DNA of 64,000 nucleotides from Rhodothalassium salexigens DSM 2132 (GCF_004341375.1 NZ_SLXO01000002.1:124001-188000), one strand, 5' to 3'. Numbered from the stretch's first letter, positions 37,065-48,244 are shown. The notes: a model not told the origin generated them from the letters alone. Numbers and translations are program-made.

Positions 37065-38555
37065 ATGACCCTCGACAATGTGCAGACGCTCACCGTCTCG
37101 GAACTCTCCGCCTCGCTCAAGCGCACGGTGGAGGGCGAGTTTGGCCATGTGCGGGTGCGCGGCGAGCTGTCGGGCGTCAAGCGCGCCGCCTCGGGCCATG
37201 TCTATATGGCGCTCAAGGACGACCGGGCGGTGCTCGACGGCGTGTGCTGGCGCGGCACCGCCGGCCGCCTGCGCTTCAAGCCCGAGGACGGGCTGGAAGT
37301 GATCGCCACCGGCAAGCTGAGCACCTATCCCGGCCGCTCCAAGTATCAGATCATCATCGACGAGATGGAGCCCGCCGGCGCCGGCGCGCTGATGGCGTTG
37401 CTCGAAGAGCGCAAGAAGGCGCTGGCGGCGGAAGGCCTGTTCGCGGCCGAGCGCAAGCGGCCGCTGCCCTATCTGCCCGAGGTGATCGGCGTGATCACCT
37501 CGCCCACCGGCGCGGTGATCCGCGACATCCTGCACCGGTTGCAGGACCGCTTCCCGCGCCGGGTGCTGATCTGGCCGGTTCAGGTCCAGGGCGAGGCGGC
37601 GGCGGGCCAGGTGGCCGCGGCGATCCAAGGGTTCAACGCGCTCGACGGCACCGGCGCGGTGCCGCGCCCCGACCTGTTGATCGTCGCGCGCGGCGGCGGC
37701 TCGATCGAGGATCTGTGGGGCTTCAACGAGGAAATCGTCGTCCGCGCGGCGGCCGACAGCGCGATCCCGCTGATCTCGGCGGTCGGCCACGAGACCGACA
37801 CCACGCTGATCGATTATGCCGCCGACCGGCGCGCGCCGACGCCCACCGCCGCGGCTGAGATGGCCGTGCCGGTCAAGGCCGAGTTGGACGCCGCCCTGGC
37901 CGACCGCGCGGCGCGGCTGGTCCAGGCCCGGCGGCGCGACCTCGACCGCCGGGCCGAACGACTGGCCCATCTGGGCCGCGCCCTGCCGCGCCCGCGCGAC
38001 CTGTTGGGCAGCGCGCGCCAGCGCCTCGACGAGGCGGCGGGCCGCCTGCCCCGCGCCCTGCGCGCGGTCGCCGGCCAGCGCCGGGGCGAGTTGAACCGCG
38101 CCGCCGGCGGGCTGACCCTCGGCCGGTTGCGCCAGGGCGTGCGCTTCAAGGGCGAGCGCCTGGCCCAGAGCGCCGCGCGCCTGGCGCCGGCCGCGCGCCG
38201 GCGCCTTGGCCATGACCGCGACCGGCTGGCGGCCTCGGCCCGGCTGCTCACCTCGCTCAGCCACCAGGGCGTGCTCCGGCGCGGCTACGCGATCCTGCAA
38301 GCCGCCGACGGCACCGTCCTGCGCCGCCGCACTGACCTGGCCCCGGGCCAGAGCGTCACGGCGCTGATGCAGGACGGCGCGGCCGCGCTGACCGTCACCG
38401 ACGTGACAGCCCCGGGCGGCGACGGCCCCACGGCCGGATCCGAGCCCAGCCCGACGCCCGGCTCGGCCGTACCCAAGCGCGCGACGGCGAAGCGGCCCAA
38501 GACGGCAAAACGTCAGACCGGTGCCGGCGACGGTCGGCAGGCGTCGCTGTTCTGA
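37065..38555 (+). CDS. xseA: Exodeoxyribonuclease VII large subunit (XseA)
   Basis: A 496-residue subunit of the ATP-independent single-strand exonuclease ExoVII. An OB domain (about 8-105, VSELSASLKRTVEGEFGHV, GHVYMALKDD) is followed by the catalytic domain with GVITSPTGAVIRDILHRL, RGGGSIEDLWGFNEE and SAVGHETDTTLIDYAADRRAPTP (all diagnostic), then a long coiled coil and the C-terminal LRRGYAI segment. The last about 65 residues are a basic Ala/Lys/Thr-rich tail ending in QASLF. No good ribosome site precedes the ATG. The small subunit XseB is not in the window. Confidence 0.96.
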   Translation: MTLDNVQTLTVSELSASLKRTVEGEFGHVRVRGELSGVKRAASGHVYMALKDDRAVLDGVCWRGTAGRLRFKPEDGLEVIATGKLSTYPGRSKYQIIIDEMEPAGAGALMALLEERKKALAAEGLFAAERKRPLPYLPEVIGVITSPTGAVIRDILHRLQDRFPRRVLIWPVQVQGEAAAGQVAAAIQGFNALDGTGAVPRPDLLIVARGGGSIEDLWGFNEEIVVRAAADSAIPLISAVGHETDTTLIDYAADRRAPTPTAAAEMAVPVKAELDAALADRAARLVQARRRDLDRRAERLAHLGRALPRPRDLLGSARQRLDEAAGRLPRALRAVAGQRRGELNRAAGGLTLGRLRQGVRFKGERLAQSAARLAPAARRRLGHDRDRLAASARLLTSLSHQGVLRRGYAILQAADGTVLRRRTDLAPGQSVTALMQDGAAALTVTDVTAPGGDGPTAGSEPSPTPGSAVPKRATAKRPKTAKRQTGAGDGRQASLF

Positions 38556-38767
38556 CCGACAAGCCCGCCCCAGCGCCATCGTTGAGAGAGATTTCTGCCA
38601 TACTGCGACAAAGCCCGGGGCGGCCAAAGGGGACGCGGGTCGGGTGCCGCGCGGTCGGCTGGGTCGTGACCGGGGCTGTGCCATACCCCCGCCCCCTAGC
38701 CAGGAAACCCCGGCGCGGCGTACACTCAGGTCAAGGGCTTAGGCACCTGGCCGAGCGTTTACCCCGG

Positions 38768-38798
38768 CTTGACAACGGCCTGTCGGACCCCACCTAAA
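38768..38798 (+). promoter_or_regulatory. Candidate promoter of rpoH, heat-shock-like
   Basis: CTTGACA (38768-38774) is followed by 17-18 bases and CCTAAA (38793-38798). The pair resembles both a housekeeping promoter (TTGACA) and the sigma-32 type CTTG/CCTAT pattern known in Alphaproteobacteria. It lies about 77 bases before the rpoH start, so RpoH may drive its own gene. The remaining spacer (38556-38767) shows nothing else. Confidence 0.5.
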
Positions 38799-38874
38799 CG
38801 GGCCAGCCGCAAAGGGTTAATCCGGTCTCGGCCGTAGACCGTAAAATGACACGGTAAAAGAGAGCGAGGAAACC

Positions 38875-39783
38875 ATGGCAACGCCCACCCGAGCAACACT
38901 GCCGACCCCGGCGACGGAGGGCAGTCTTAGTCAGTATCTGCGGGAAATCCGCAAGTTCCCCATGCTGGAGCAGCAGCAGGAATACATGCTTGCCAAAGCC
39001 TGGGTCGAACATGAAGACACCGAGTCCGCCCATACGCTGGTGACCAGCCATTTGCGTCTGGTGGCCAAGATCGCCATGGGCTATCGCGGCTATGGCCTGC
39101 CGGTCTCCGAATTGATCTCGGAGGGCAATGTGGGCTTGATGCAGGCGGTCAAGCGGTTCGATCCCGAAAAGGGCTTCCGGCTTGCCACTTACGCCATGTG
39201 GTGGATCCGGGCATCGATCCAGGAATACATCCTGCGCTCCTGGTCGCTGGTCAAGATCGGCACCACGGCGGCGCAGAAGAAGCTGTTCTTCAACCTGCGC
39301 AAGGTGAAGGGCCAGATCAAGGCGGTCGAGGAAGGCGACCTGCACCCCGATCAGGTGGAGCAGATCGCCACCAAGCTGTCGGTGTCGGAAGACGATGTGA
39401 TCAGCATGAACCGTCGGCTGTCGGCCCCCGACCACTCGTTGAACGCGCCGGTGCGCATCGACGGCGACGGCGAATGGCAGGACTGGCTGGTGGACGAAAC
39501 GCCGTCGCAGGAAGTGTTCTATGCCGAGTCCGAAGAACTGCGCCACCGCCAGCACATGCTGCGCGACAGCATGGACGTGCTCAACGAGCGTGAAAAGCAC
39601 ATCCTCACCGAACGCCGGCTGAAGGAAGACCCGACGACGCTGGAAGACCTGTCGAAGGTTTACAACATCAGCCGCGAACGGGTTCGCCAGATCGAGGTGC
39701 GCGCGTTCGAAAAACTGCAAAAGGCGGTGCGCAACAAGGCGCGCCAGGACGCCACGCCGAAGCTCGAAGACGCCGAAGCCTGA
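38875..39783 (+). CDS. rpoH: RNA polymerase heat-shock sigma factor RpoH (sigma-32)
   Basis: A 302-residue sigma-70-family factor for heat-shock genes. Region 2 reads SELISEGNVGLMQAVKRFDP and LATYAMWWIRASIQEYILRS; the following RpoH box QKKLFFNLRK is diagnostic of this class; region 4 ends with the helix-turn-helix SKVYNISRERVRQIEVRAFEKL. AGGA stands before the ATG. Length matches alphaproteobacterial RpoH. Genome neighbours are xseA upstream and convergent membrane-protein genes downstream. Confidence 0.97.
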   Translation: MATPTRATLPTPATEGSLSQYLREIRKFPMLEQQQEYMLAKAWVEHEDTESAHTLVTSHLRLVAKIAMGYRGYGLPVSELISEGNVGLMQAVKRFDPEKGFRLATYAMWWIRASIQEYILRSWSLVKIGTTAAQKKLFFNLRKVKGQIKAVEEGDLHPDQVEQIATKLSVSEDDVISMNRRLSAPDHSLNAPVRIDGDGEWQDWLVDETPSQEVFYAESEELRHRQHMLRDSMDVLNEREKHILTERRLKEDPTTLEDLSKVYNISRERVRQIEVRAFEKLQKAVRNKARQDATPKLEDAEA

Positions 39784-40008
39784 TCCCGAGCGGGGAGCGG
39801 CGGGCCGAGGCACGGTCCCGGCCAACCGCCTCCCCCGCGCCCTGCCGGCCTCGGTCATGCCCGCGACGTTCGGTGCCAGGCTCGCCGCCAGCGGCTCAAC
39901 GCGAGGCCGCCCGTCGCTTGCAGAGTGTGATACTGCCTGACCGATCCATCGTTACACGGCCGATATGGGCGGCGCTTCGCTGCGCGATCGGCAGGGCAAA
40001 CGGTGCGC

Positions 40009-40488
40009 TCAGGTATCGGTCTGGCGGACGCTTTCGCCCCACTCTTCCACCAGATCTTCTTCGACCTTGTTGATCTTCTTGACCTGATCGAAATTGCGCA
40101 TCTGTACCAAGGTCGCCACCACCACCGGCGCGGCCCACAGCACGACCATTCCGGCCGCCGCCGCCCCATACATGACGATGAACAGCCACATCTGCGTGAA
40201 GTCCTGGAGAAGCATTTCCAAGTCGCTGCGGAACCAATACTTCACCACATAAGGGATCACGCCGGTCAGGTTGAAAGCAAAAATGGTGCGCACGCGCACA
40301 GCCCGAAACTCGCCGCTTTCGACGATCATCGCCACCAGCGTCGGCGCCAGCCCGATGGCGGTCACCAGCGCCACGGCGGGCTTGACCACCATCAGGCCCA
40401 GAATGAACAGGACAAACAGCAGCGTCGAGCCGAAGCCGCGCTTCTTCTTGCTTTTCTTGCCCGCCTGGGCGGCCGCTGCCTTGGCCAT
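40009..40488 (-). CDS. Multi-pass membrane protein following the pseudokinase gene
   Basis: I do not recognise a family. The 159-residue protein starts with a Lys-rich cytoplasmic tail (KKSKKKRG), then has three to four hydrophobic segments (about 20-57, 66-84, 100-130), and ends with a charged soluble tail (VEEDLVEEWGESVRQTDT). It begins 6 bases after the stop of the predicted pseudokinase gene, so both are almost certainly made together. A membrane-docking or effector role for the pseudokinase is inferred from this coupling only. Confidence 0.75.
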   Translation of the reverse strand: MAKAAAAQAGKKSKKKRGFGSTLLFVLFILGLMVVKPAVALVTAIGLAPTLVAMIVESGEFRAVRVRTIFAFNLTGVIPYVVKYWFRSDLEMLLQDFTQMWLFIVMYGAAAAGMVVLWAAPVVVATLVQMRNFDQVKKINKVEEDLVEEWGESVRQTDT

Positions 40489-40494
40489 CGCCTG

Positions 40495-42516
40495 TTATCC
40501 CAAAAACTGGAACGCCGCAAAGGTGGTCACGCCCGAGACCAGGAGATAGCCCATGGTCTGAGCAGCGCTATACCCGGTGCGCAGAATCGGTCCCTCGCGC
40601 GGGCTCACCTTGCGGATCAGTTGCCGTCGATCATGCGCCAATTTGGCACATTGGGCCTGCGCCTGATAGTATTCGCGTTCATCGCGGCGGGTCACTTCGG
40701 CCAGATCGATCTTGGCCATCAGCTTCGACAAACTGCCGATACCCTCCAGGCTTTTGAGAAACTTTTCCACCTGGTTGCGCCGGGTCTTCGATTTCAGGTC
40801 CTTCACCACCGGGCGGAAGGCGTTGAGAATGATGCTGGCCAGATTGGGCAGATCGCCCACATTGCCCTGGCTTTGCAGATAGCCGAGCAGATCCATCAGC
40901 GGTGGGATCAGCTTGAGATTATCGTCGCCCGCCGAGCCGATGCGCCGCAGCACCGATTCCAACCCCTGCCCGCGCGCGACGATGAACGCCATCACATGCC
41001 GGTCGAGCAGCGCCTTGGCCGAACTGTCGGCGGCGACGCTTTCGTCGAGCGCCACCAACGCGGCGCGCAGCGTGTTGACATGCTTGCCGTCGAACTTGGG
41101 CGACAGGCACTCGATGCCGTCGCACTGGGAATAGAGCGCATATTCGACGCCGCCGCCCACGTCGAGCGTCTTCATGGTCTGCATGGTCGGCAAAAGATGG
41201 GCGTAGAACGGCTTGATGCCCTTGTCTTTCTCCATGATAATTTCGACCAGCGTCTCCAGAAAGCCGCCGCGCAAAATGTCGTCATAGGCGGCGATGCCCG
41301 GTTCGTTGCCGTCGGCCATCTGGCGCGCCAACCCGGTGCCGACGCCGTCGAGCATGAACGACTGGCCGCGATAGCGGATCGGCCCGCGCGGGTCGAGGAA
41401 CGCACACACCCGGGCGACCAGCTTGGCGTCGCTGCTGCCGCTGGCCGACAGGTCCATGTCGGGCGACACATCGAGCAGCCGTTCGAGCTTTTCGGTGAAC
41501 AACTCGGACGTGACGATCTGCTGGATCCAGTTGCCGAAGTCCAGCTTGCGAATGTACTCGGCCGAGCGGCGTTCGTCCTCGGCGAAGGCGCGGGCGAGCA
41601 TGCGCCGGTCGGTGAACATCTTGCCCTGAAACTTGACCGGCCGGGCGAGCGCCCAACTGCGCATGCCCGAACGCCGGGTCGGCACCGCCCCATCGAGCCA
41701 GTTGGACAGGTCGCGCACGGTCCAGCGGTCCTCGGGGTCGTCGTTCAACATGCCGCGCAACAAAATGCCCAGCGCGCCGGGGATGTCGCGCCCCCGGCTC
41801 AAGGCCCAGAACGAGCCTTGGTTGACCCGCGCCTCGAACATCTGCTCCTCGGTCAGGTCCTGGCCCACCGTCTCGCCGAAGAACAGCGACAGGAGCGTGG
41901 CGCCCAGCGCGAAGATGTCGCACCCCGAATCGCCCTCGCCGCGCGCCTCGGTGTTGGCGTTGGAGCGTTCGAGCGGCTCGAAACAGGACGGCTGACCCGC
42001 CCCCGGCAGCGCCGTCACGCATTCGCCGAGGAAGAAATCCTGGCTGCCCGAGCCGGACATGAACACGGTGTTGGGGCGGATGTTGCGGTGATAGATGCCG
42101 CGCCCATGCAGCGCCTGAAGCGCCCGGATGCAGGCCGGCAGGATCACCTGGCGAATGGTCGGAAACGGCACCGAGGCCGCCTTGCCGCCGGGCACCAGCA
42201 TCGGCTTGTCGCCGGGAAACTCGATCACGGTCACCAGCGCCTCGCGTTGGCGGCCGTCGATCTTCACCCTGGTAACGCCTTGAAACGTCGGGTTAACCAG
42301 GTTGACCGCCGGCAAGGCGACCAGTTTTCGAAACACGTCGCCGCGGGTCGGCACGCCGGGACGCTGGATCACCGCATAAACCATCTGACGTGGCCGGCGC
42401 AGATCGCGCGCCGCGAACGCGCGGCCGCCGAACGTGTCCAGATTGGGATACGGCCGCGTAAAGTCGATCTCGATGAAATCGAGCGCTTCGGTCCGGTCGG
42501 TCGCGGTCACAGCCAT
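40495..42516 (-). CDS. Protein kinase-like protein, predicted pseudokinase, with C-terminal membrane anchor
   Basis: A 673-residue protein. Residues about 30-275 have the layout of a Ser/Thr kinase domain: GIYHRNIRPNTVFMSG in the catalytic-loop position, SGCDIFALGATLLSLFFGE for subdomain IX, and DPEDRWTVRDLSNWL for the last helix. Key catalytic residues are lost: the HRD Asp is Asn145 (HRN), the DFG triplet reads LGE, and the VAIK lysine position reads AVI. So phosphotransfer is unlikely. About 300-650 is a helical region of unknown family; the last 18 residues (GYLLVSGVTTFAAFQFLG) form a hydrophobic anchor. The ATG at 42516 has AGGGA 9 bases upstream. Confidence 0.8.
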   Translation of the reverse strand: MAVTATDRTEALDFIEIDFTRPYPNLDTFGGRAFAARDLRRPRQMVYAVIQRPGVPTRGDVFRKLVALPAVNLVNPTFQGVTRVKIDGRQREALVTVIEFPGDKPMLVPGGKAASVPFPTIRQVILPACIRALQALHGRGIYHRNIRPNTVFMSGSGSQDFFLGECVTALPGAGQPSCFEPLERSNANTEARGEGDSGCDIFALGATLLSLFFGETVGQDLTEEQMFEARVNQGSFWALSRGRDIPGALGILLRGMLNDDPEDRWTVRDLSNWLDGAVPTRRSGMRSWALARPVKFQGKMFTDRRMLARAFAEDERRSAEYIRKLDFGNWIQQIVTSELFTEKLERLLDVSPDMDLSASGSSDAKLVARVCAFLDPRGPIRYRGQSFMLDGVGTGLARQMADGNEPGIAAYDDILRGGFLETLVEIIMEKDKGIKPFYAHLLPTMQTMKTLDVGGGVEYALYSQCDGIECLSPKFDGKHVNTLRAALVALDESVAADSSAKALLDRHVMAFIVARGQGLESVLRRIGSAGDDNLKLIPPLMDLLGYLQSQGNVGDLPNLASIILNAFRPVVKDLKSKTRRNQVEKFLKSLEGIGSLSKLMAKIDLAEVTRRDEREYYQAQAQCAKLAHDRRQLIRKVSPREGPILRTGYSAAQTMGYLLVSGVTTFAAFQFLG

Positions 42517-42699
42517 AGAAATCGTCCCTGGTCGCGCAGAACCGGGCGGCACGCCAGCCCGGCCCCCGTCTGCTGAACAACAGCAGATGACCCTTAAACT
42601 GGCGTTAAACAGGCGCCGGCGGGGTAGCGGGAGACCCAACCCGACCGCCCCCGACCGCCCGACAATGGTCGGTGGCCCGCGGCCTCGCCCGCCGTCCGG

Positions 42700-43992
<1,293 letters not shown>

Positions 43993-44040
43993 GCGCGTTA
44001 CTCCTGTGCAGAAGAATTGGGTTCGCGGGCGCCGGCGCGA

Positions 44041-45270
44041 TCAGCCGGCGGTGGAAACGGGCACCGGACCCCGGTCGGTCAAAACGTGGCTGCACTGCAG
44101 CCGCCGTGCTTCTTCCACGGGGTCGCCCGGTTTGGCAAGCCCGTTGACCGTGCGCCACCCGGCACCGCGCAGGGCAGCGGCCTCGGCGCGCGGCGTCCCG
44201 GCGGGCACATAGACGGTTTCGGCCGGCGCCGGCGGGGCCAGGCCCTGTAACATGGTATCGAGATAGAGCGAGAAGCCCACCGCCGGCTCGCCGCCCGGGC
44301 CCCGGTCGGTGCCGGCCGCGTCCGCGCCGCCGGTGCGGTAGCGCCCGCCCCGGCACAGCGCGCCGCGCACGCCATGGGCGAACAGGCTGAACGCGGCCCC
44401 GCGCTTATAGTGAAAGCCGCGGGTCTCGCCGGGGTCGACGGTCAGCGCCACGCCCGGCACATCGGCGGCGATCCGCCCGGCCAGGTCGGCCAGGTCGCGG
44501 GCCAGGCGCGCCGCCTCGTCCGGCAGGTCGAGCGCCAACAGGCGCGCCAAGGCCGGCTCGGCCAGACCGGCGGCTTCGAGCACGCCGCGGCCCAAGCCGC
44601 GCGCGGTCTCGTCCAAGCCGTCGAGCGCGCCCACATCCTTGGTGTCGAGCGCCGCGGTCAAGGTCTCGGCCGCAGCGGCGTCGAGGCCCAGGCCGCGCGC
44701 CAGGGCCGGCACGAAGCCGACCATGGTCAGGTCGAGCGACAGACCGTCGAGCCCGGCGGTCTCGGCCGCCTCGACGGCGAGCGCGATCACTTCCAGTTCG
44801 GCCTCGCGGCCCTCGGCGCCGATCAACTCGACGCCGGCCTGGCGAAACTGGCGCTGCGGGCGCAACTGGCTGCCGCGCACGCGCATCACATGGCCGGCAT
44901 AGCTCAACCGCAGCGGGCGCGGCCGATCGGCAAGCCGGGTGGCGGCGAGGCGCGCGATCTGCAAGGTCATGTCGCTGCGCACCGCCATCATGCGGTTCGA
45001 CGCCGGGTCGAGCAGCCGGAACATCGGCGCCGCTCCGGCGCTCAGGCGTCCGGCCGGGGCGCCGGCGAAGCCCGCCCCGGCCAGACTGTCTTCGAACTCG
45101 ACCAGAGGCGGCGACACCCGTTCATAACCATGGGCCGCGAACGTCGCGGTCAGCCGGTCGGTCAGCCGCGCCTCATGCTCGGCCCAGGGCGGCATGAGAT
45201 CGCGGAACCCTTCGGGCAGAAGCCCGCGGGCGCCGGGGCCCGGGGCGAACGGCGGTCGCTCGGCAGTCAT
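44041..45270 (-). CDS. hisZ: ATP phosphoribosyltransferase regulatory subunit (HisZ)
   Basis: A 409-residue HisRS-like protein without tRNA function that forms the regulatory half of the short-form HisG/HisZ complex, first enzyme of histidine synthesis. GLLPEGFRDLMPPWAEHEARL, FRLLDPASNRMMAVRSDMTLQIARL, LSYAGHVMRVR and RQFRQAGVELIG match HisZ/HisRS motifs 1 and 2. The anticodon-binding domain of HisRS is missing, as expected. HisG itself is not in the window. Order serA-hisZ-purA is common in this group. The start at 45270 is taken because the frame upstream has no similarity. Confidence 0.92.
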   Translation of the reverse strand: MTAERPPFAPGPGARGLLPEGFRDLMPPWAEHEARLTDRLTATFAAHGYERVSPPLVEFEDSLAGAGFAGAPAGRLSAGAAPMFRLLDPASNRMMAVRSDMTLQIARLAATRLADRPRPLRLSYAGHVMRVRGSQLRPQRQFRQAGVELIGAEGREAELEVIALAVEAAETAGLDGLSLDLTMVGFVPALARGLGLDAAAAETLTAALDTKDVGALDGLDETARGLGRGVLEAAGLAEPALARLLALDLPDEAARLARDLADLAGRIAADVPGVALTVDPGETRGFHYKRGAAFSLFAHGVRGALCRGGRYRTGGADAAGTDRGPGGEPAVGFSLYLDTMLQGLAPPAPAETVYVPAGTPRAEAAALRGAGWRTVNGLAKPGDPVEEARRLQCSHVLTDRGPVPVSTAG

Positions 45271-45310
45271 GGCTGGGGTCGGTCCTCCGGTCGGGGTCGG
45301 GGTGCGCGCG

Positions 45311-46897
45311 CTAGAAACGCAGCGCCTTGGCCTGACGCACATGGGTCAAGGCGTTGATTTTGTCCAGCACCTCTTTGCCCACCGGCTGGTCGACCGCCAC
45401 CAGGGCCACGGCGATGCCGTCCGGGCCGTCGTCGCCGGGCCGGCCCAAGCTGAAGCGCGCGATGTTGATGCCCGCCTCGCCAAGCGTGCTGCCCAGCGCG
45501 CCGATGAAGCCCGGCTTGTCGTTGTTGGTGACGTAGAGCATGTGCTGGGACAAGCGCGCTTCGATCGGCACATCGTTGATGCGCACGATGCGCGGCGCCT
45601 CGTTGGCGAACAGCGTGCCCGACACCGTGCGTTCGCCCCGGTCGGTCTCGACGGTGAGGCGAATCAGCGTGTGATAATCGCCGGCGCGGTCGTGCTTGAC
45701 CTCGGCCACCTCGATGTCGCGTTCGCGCGCGATCACCGGGGCGTTGACCATGTTGACCGAGTCCATCAGCGGCGCCAGCAACCCTTCGAGCACCACGGCG
45801 GTCAGCGGCTTGGTGTTCAAGGTCGCCACATGGCCCTCATATTCGATGCGCGCCTTCTTCAGGCTCGACTCGGTGATCTGGCCCGCGAACCCGCCGACCT
45901 GTTCGGCCAGCTTCATATAGGGCTGCAACAGCGGCGCTTCCTCGGCCGACAAGGACGGCATGTTGAGCGCGTTGGTCACGCCGCCGGTCAACAGATAGTC
46001 CGACATCTGCTCGGCCACCTGGATCGCCACATTGACCTGCGCCTCGGTGGTCGACGCACCCAGATGCGGGGTGGCGACGAAATTGGCGGTGCCGAACAGC
46101 GCGTTCTCCTTGGCCGGCTCTTCGGCGAACACGTCGAGCGCGGCGCCGGCGATCTTGCCGCTGTCGAGCGCTTCCTTGAGTGCCGCTTCGTCCACCAGGC
46201 CGCCGCGTGCGCAGTTCACCAGCCGCGCGCCGGGTTTCATCTTGTCGAACGCCGCCTTGCCGACGATGCCGCGGGTCTGGTCGGTCAGCGGCGTGTGCAG
46301 GGTGATAAAGTCCGACTTGGCGAACAGTTCGTCCAACTCGACCCGGCGGATGCCCAGTTCGCGCGCCCGGTCTTCCGACAGGAACGGGTCATAGCCCAGC
46401 ACGCGCATCTTCAGCCCCAAGGCGCGGTCGGCGACGATCTGGCCGATATTGCCGCAGCCGATGATGCCCAGCACCTTGCCGTGCACCTCGACGCCCATGA
46501 ACTTGGACTTTTCCCACTTGCCGGCCTGGGTCGAGGCATTGGCGGCGGGGATGTTGCGGGCCAGCGCCATCATCATCGAAATGGCGTGCTCGGCGGTGGT
46601 GATCGAGTTGCCGAACGGCGTGTTCATCACCACCACGCCGCGATTGGTGGCCTCGGGCACATTGATGTTGTCGACGCCGATGCCGGCGCGGCCGATCACC
46701 TTGAGATTGTCGGCCGCGGCCAGGATCTCCGGCGTCACCTTGGTGGCCGAGCGCACCGCCAGGCCGTCATACTCGGCGATGCACGCCTTGAGCTCGTCGG
46801 GGCTCATGCCCGGCTTTTCGTCCACGTCGACGCCCCGGTCGCGGAAGATCTCCGCCGCCTTGGGGCTCATTTTATCGGCAATAAGAACCTTGACCAT
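45311..46897 (-). CDS. serA: D-3-phosphoglycerate dehydrogenase (SerA)
   Basis: A 528-residue NAD-dependent enzyme for the first step of serine synthesis, of the long (type 1) form. It has the substrate domain (MVKVLIADKMSP), the NAD-binding domain with LGIIGCGNIGQIVADRA, HTPLTDQTRGIV and the catalytic Arg-Glu-His set around NCARGGLVDE and TPHLGAST, the intervening domain, and a C-terminal ACT domain (YVTNNDKPGFIGALGSTL). ACT domains confer serine feedback in some relatives. AGGAG lies 6-7 bases before the ATG; the longer upstream frame is rejected. serC is 189 bases upstream. Confidence 0.97.
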   Translation of the reverse strand: MVKVLIADKMSPKAAEIFRDRGVDVDEKPGMSPDELKACIAEYDGLAVRSATKVTPEILAAADNLKVIGRAGIGVDNINVPEATNRGVVVMNTPFGNSITTAEHAISMMMALARNIPAANASTQAGKWEKSKFMGVEVHGKVLGIIGCGNIGQIVADRALGLKMRVLGYDPFLSEDRARELGIRRVELDELFAKSDFITLHTPLTDQTRGIVGKAAFDKMKPGARLVNCARGGLVDEAALKEALDSGKIAGAALDVFAEEPAKENALFGTANFVATPHLGASTTEAQVNVAIQVAEQMSDYLLTGGVTNALNMPSLSAEEAPLLQPYMKLAEQVGGFAGQITESSLKKARIEYEGHVATLNTKPLTAVVLEGLLAPLMDSVNMVNAPVIARERDIEVAEVKHDRAGDYHTLIRLTVETDRGERTVSGTLFANEAPRIVRINDVPIEARLSQHMLYVTNNDKPGFIGALGSTLGEAGINIARFSLGRPGDDGPDGIAVALVAVDQPVGKEVLDKINALTHVRQAKALRF

Positions 46898-47086
46898 GTG
46901 ATGCTCCTGTGTGCGGCGCGGGCGGTCCGGCCGCCTCTCGACGAACCGCCCAACCGGCCGTCGAGACGCGGCGGCCGGCATGTCCGAACACGACGTGTCC
47001 GGGGCTGCCGTCGCCTCACCTGTCAATGAAAATGTGCCAACCCGCATGCCGACCTCGGCCGGCGCCCGGGCGAACGTGCCAATGGC

Positions 47087-48244
47087 TTAAAAGTCGGCCT
47101 TGACGGTCTCGTAGGCCCAGTCGATCCAGCCGGTCAGCGCGGCCACATCGTCGGTGTCGACGGTGGCGCCGCACCAGATGCGCAGGCCCGGCGGCGCGTC
47201 GCGATAGCCGTTGATGTCGTAGGCGACACCCTCGCCCTGCAACAGCGCGTCGATCTTCTTGGGCACCTGGGCCCGAGCCTCGGCATCGAGGCCGGCGAAC
47301 CAGTCGTCGACGATCTTCAGACACACCGAGGTGTTGGAGCGGATCGCCTTGTCGGCGGCCAGGAAATCGATCCAGTCGCGCTTGGCGACCCAGTCTTCGA
47401 GCACCGCCAGATTGCGCTCGCTGCGCTTGATCAGACCGTTGAGACCGCCCACCTGCTCGCCCCATTTGAGCGCGTCGAGATAGTCTTCGACGCACAGCAT
47501 GGACGGCGTGTTGATGGTCGCGCCCTCGAAAATGCCCTCGTTGAGCTTGCCGCCCTTGGTCAGGCGGAAGATCTTCGGCAGCGGCCAGGGCGGCGTATAG
47601 CTTTCCAACCGCTGCACGGCGCGCGGGCTCAGGATCAGCACACCGTGGGCAGCCTCGCCGCCCATCACCTTCTGCCAGGAGAAGGTGGCGACGTCGATCT
47701 TGTCCCAGGGCAGATCCATGGCGAACGCGGCCGACGTGGCGTCGACCAGGGTCAGGCCGTCGCGATTGGCCGGAATCCAGTCGCCATCGGGCACCTTGAC
47801 GCCCGAGGTGGTGCCGTTCCAGGTGAAGCAGACATCGTGCTCGGCCGCATTGACGCCGGCCAGATCGACGATCTCGCCATAGTCGGCGGTCTTGATCTGG
47901 CAGTTGTCGAGCTTGAGCTGTTTCTGCGCGTCGGTCACCCAACCCTGACCGAAGCTCTCCCAAGCCAGCATCTCCACCGGCCGGGCGCCCAGAAGCGACC
48001 ACATGGCCATTTCATAAGCGCCGGTATCGGACGCCGGCACGATGCCGATGCGGTGGTCGGCGGGCACGTTGAGGATCGCGCGGGTACGCTCGATCGCCTC
48101 AGCGAGCTTGGCCTTGCCGGGTTTGGAGCGGTGGGAACGGCCGACGGGGGCTTCGGCGAGCACGCTTGGCGTCCAGCCCGGACGCTTGGCGCAAGGCCCC
48201 GACGAGAAATGCGGCCGTCGGGGACGGTCGGTAGGCTTCGACAT
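47087..48244 (-). CDS. serC: Phosphoserine aminotransferase (SerC)
   Basis: A 385-residue PLP aminotransferase for the second step of serine synthesis; the sequence belongs to the alphaproteobacterial/archaeal-like branch. [12 protein letters not shown] at the start, [34 protein letters not shown], and [15 protein letters not shown] with the PLP lysine are characteristic. GGAGAGGAG before the ATG is a strong ribosome site. It is the first gene of the serC-serA-hisZ-purA series and has its own promoter and structured leader. Confidence 0.96.
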   Translation of the reverse strand: MSKPTDRPRRPHFSSGPCAKRPGWTPSVLAEAPVGRSHRSKPGKAKLAEAIERTRAILNVPADHRIGIVPASDTGAYEMAMWSLLGARPVEMLAWESFGQGWVTDAQKQLKLDNCQIKTADYGEIVDLAGVNAAEHDVCFTWNGTTSGVKVPDGDWIPANRDGLTLVDATSAAFAMDLPWDKIDVATFSWQKVMGGEAAHGVLILSPRAVQRLESYTPPWPLPKIFRLTKGGKLNEGIFEGATINTPSMLCVEDYLDALKWGEQVGGLNGLIKRSERNLAVLEDWVAKRDWIDFLAADKAIRSNTSVCLKIVDDWFAGLDAEARAQVPKKIDALLQGEGVAYDINGYRDAPPGLRIWCGATVDTDDVAALTGWIDWAYETVKADF

